Shown piece after piece: positions 22,718-22,929 of a stretch of 22,929 nucleotides of DNA (position 1 is its first letter; every line of letters begins with the position of its first letter). The position numbers and the translations under genes are program-made. The stretch is from an uncultured Selenomonadales bacterium (GTDB lineage Bacteria > Bacillota > Negativicutes > Selenomonadales > Selenomonadaceae). The notes beneath the pieces are model-generated. The model did no database searches, was not told the origin of the DNA, and saw nothing but the letters and a program-made list of their open reading frames with translations. Location of the stretch: NCBI GenBank assembly GCA_947165405.1, contig CAMVAG010000009.1, positions 1 through 22,929 of the forward strand, written 5' to 3'.

Positions 22718-22753
22718 CGTTCGCGCATTTGCGTGATGCAAATACCGCGAACG
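22718..22753. repeat. Interrupted hairpin next to repeat B, copy 2
   Basis: CGTTCGCG (22718-22725) pairs with CGCGAACG (22746-22753), and ATTTGC (22727-22732) pairs with GCAAAT (22738-22743), with a small internal loop and a GTGAT loop. It has the same two-storey form as the hairpin at 2447-2480 but an unrelated sequence. Confidence 0.7.
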
Positions 22754-22815
22754 CCACCAACTCAAAATTATTAACGAGCAAAATCAGCGGACAAAAACGC
22801 CCCCGCGAGGTGCCT

Positions 22816-22865
22816 TTTCTTTTTGCTACTTTTTCTTTGGGCACGCAAAGAAAAAGTAGAAGAAA
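22816..22865 (-). repeat. Palindromic repeat A, copy 2 (inverted)
   Basis: CTACTTTTTCTTTG (22826-22839) and its reverse complement (22846-22859) enclose GGCACG. Read on the minus strand, the 50-base unit equals copy 1 at 2387-2436 except for the six loop bases. As in copy 1, repeat B lies on the same side, about 100 bases away here and about 45 there. The stretch 22754-22815 shows nothing recognisable. Confidence 0.85.
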
Positions 22866-22887
22866 AACACAGAGAAAGACTCAATGA

Positions 22888-22929
22888 TTAATCGACACGA
22901 ATACAAATGACGCGGCTGTTGACGAGGTC
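22888..22929 (-). CDS. Probable C-terminal end of a minus-strand gene, cut by the window
   Basis: On the minus strand the last 42 bases read as 13 sense codons (DLVNSRVICIRVD) and a TAA. The alternating hydrophobic pattern looks like a closing beta strand, and the repeat cluster at 22693-22865 would then sit between convergent genes. Too little is visible to name it, and chance cannot be excluded. Confidence 0.35.
   Translation of the reverse strand, partial: DLVNSRVICIRVD

Noticed and set aside
2387..22865. Paired terminal inverted repeats of a 20-kb transposon
   Set aside because: The enclosed genes are core chromosomal genes without transposase or integrase, and no target-site duplication is seen.
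22694..22887. Lys/Arg-rich frames across the repeat cluster (also near 2311-2511)
   Set aside because: The similar peptides at both places arise from translating repeat A; there is no ribosome site and no independent support.

Overview
The window looks like core chromosome of a flagellated, low-to-mid GC Firmicute, most likely one of the Negativicutes (Selenomonas-like, diderm). This placement is an inference. It rests on the block proB / proA / nadD / yqeK / LytR-type gene / rsfS / cvfB, a bifunctional Rel directly after recJ, a DUF3084 gene with a RuvC-like partner, and a FlhB-C-terminal-like gene near flgE. Shine-Dalgarno sites are strong, and GTG and TTG starts are common. No phage, transposase, CRISPR, rRNA or tRNA was seen.

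Left part, mostly minus strand (1-12444). A flagellar hook gene with its own terminator and a small FlhB-C-terminal homologue occupy the edge. A 341-base gap carrying three successive hairpins follows, then a plus-strand NUDIX gene that converges on the long minus-strand operon at a shared terminator. That operon runs about 9 kb from a promoter near 12430 to the terminator near 3240: proB, a 52-residue ORF, an SH3/NlpC-P60 peptidase, a MATE transporter fused to a GHKL ATPase, proA, a possible small membrane ORF, nadD, yqeK, an LCP ligase, rsfS and cvfB. Proline synthesis, NAD synthesis, wall or envelope assembly and ribosome silencing are thus co-transcribed. The three genes wedged between proB and proA overlap or nearly touch each other and form the most intriguing part of the window.

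Right part, plus strand (12510-22693). An isolated corrinoid adenosyltransferase gene is followed by a probable promoter and a surface-glycan module (LicD family, IspD/TarI-type cytidylyltransferase, NAD-dependent epimerase/dehydratase) ending with a GNAT acetyltransferase and a clear terminator. A near-consensus promoter then drives recJ and rel, which overlap by 4 bases. A DUF3084 coiled-coil membrane protein and a RuvC/YqgF-like RNase H-fold protein, also overlapping by 4 bases, close the block. The last 42 bases probably hold the end of a minus-strand gene.

Between genes there are two repeat systems. One is a composite palindromic element present twice, in inverted orientation, near the two ends of the window. 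The other is a set of heptanucleotide tandem arrays at three intergenic sites.
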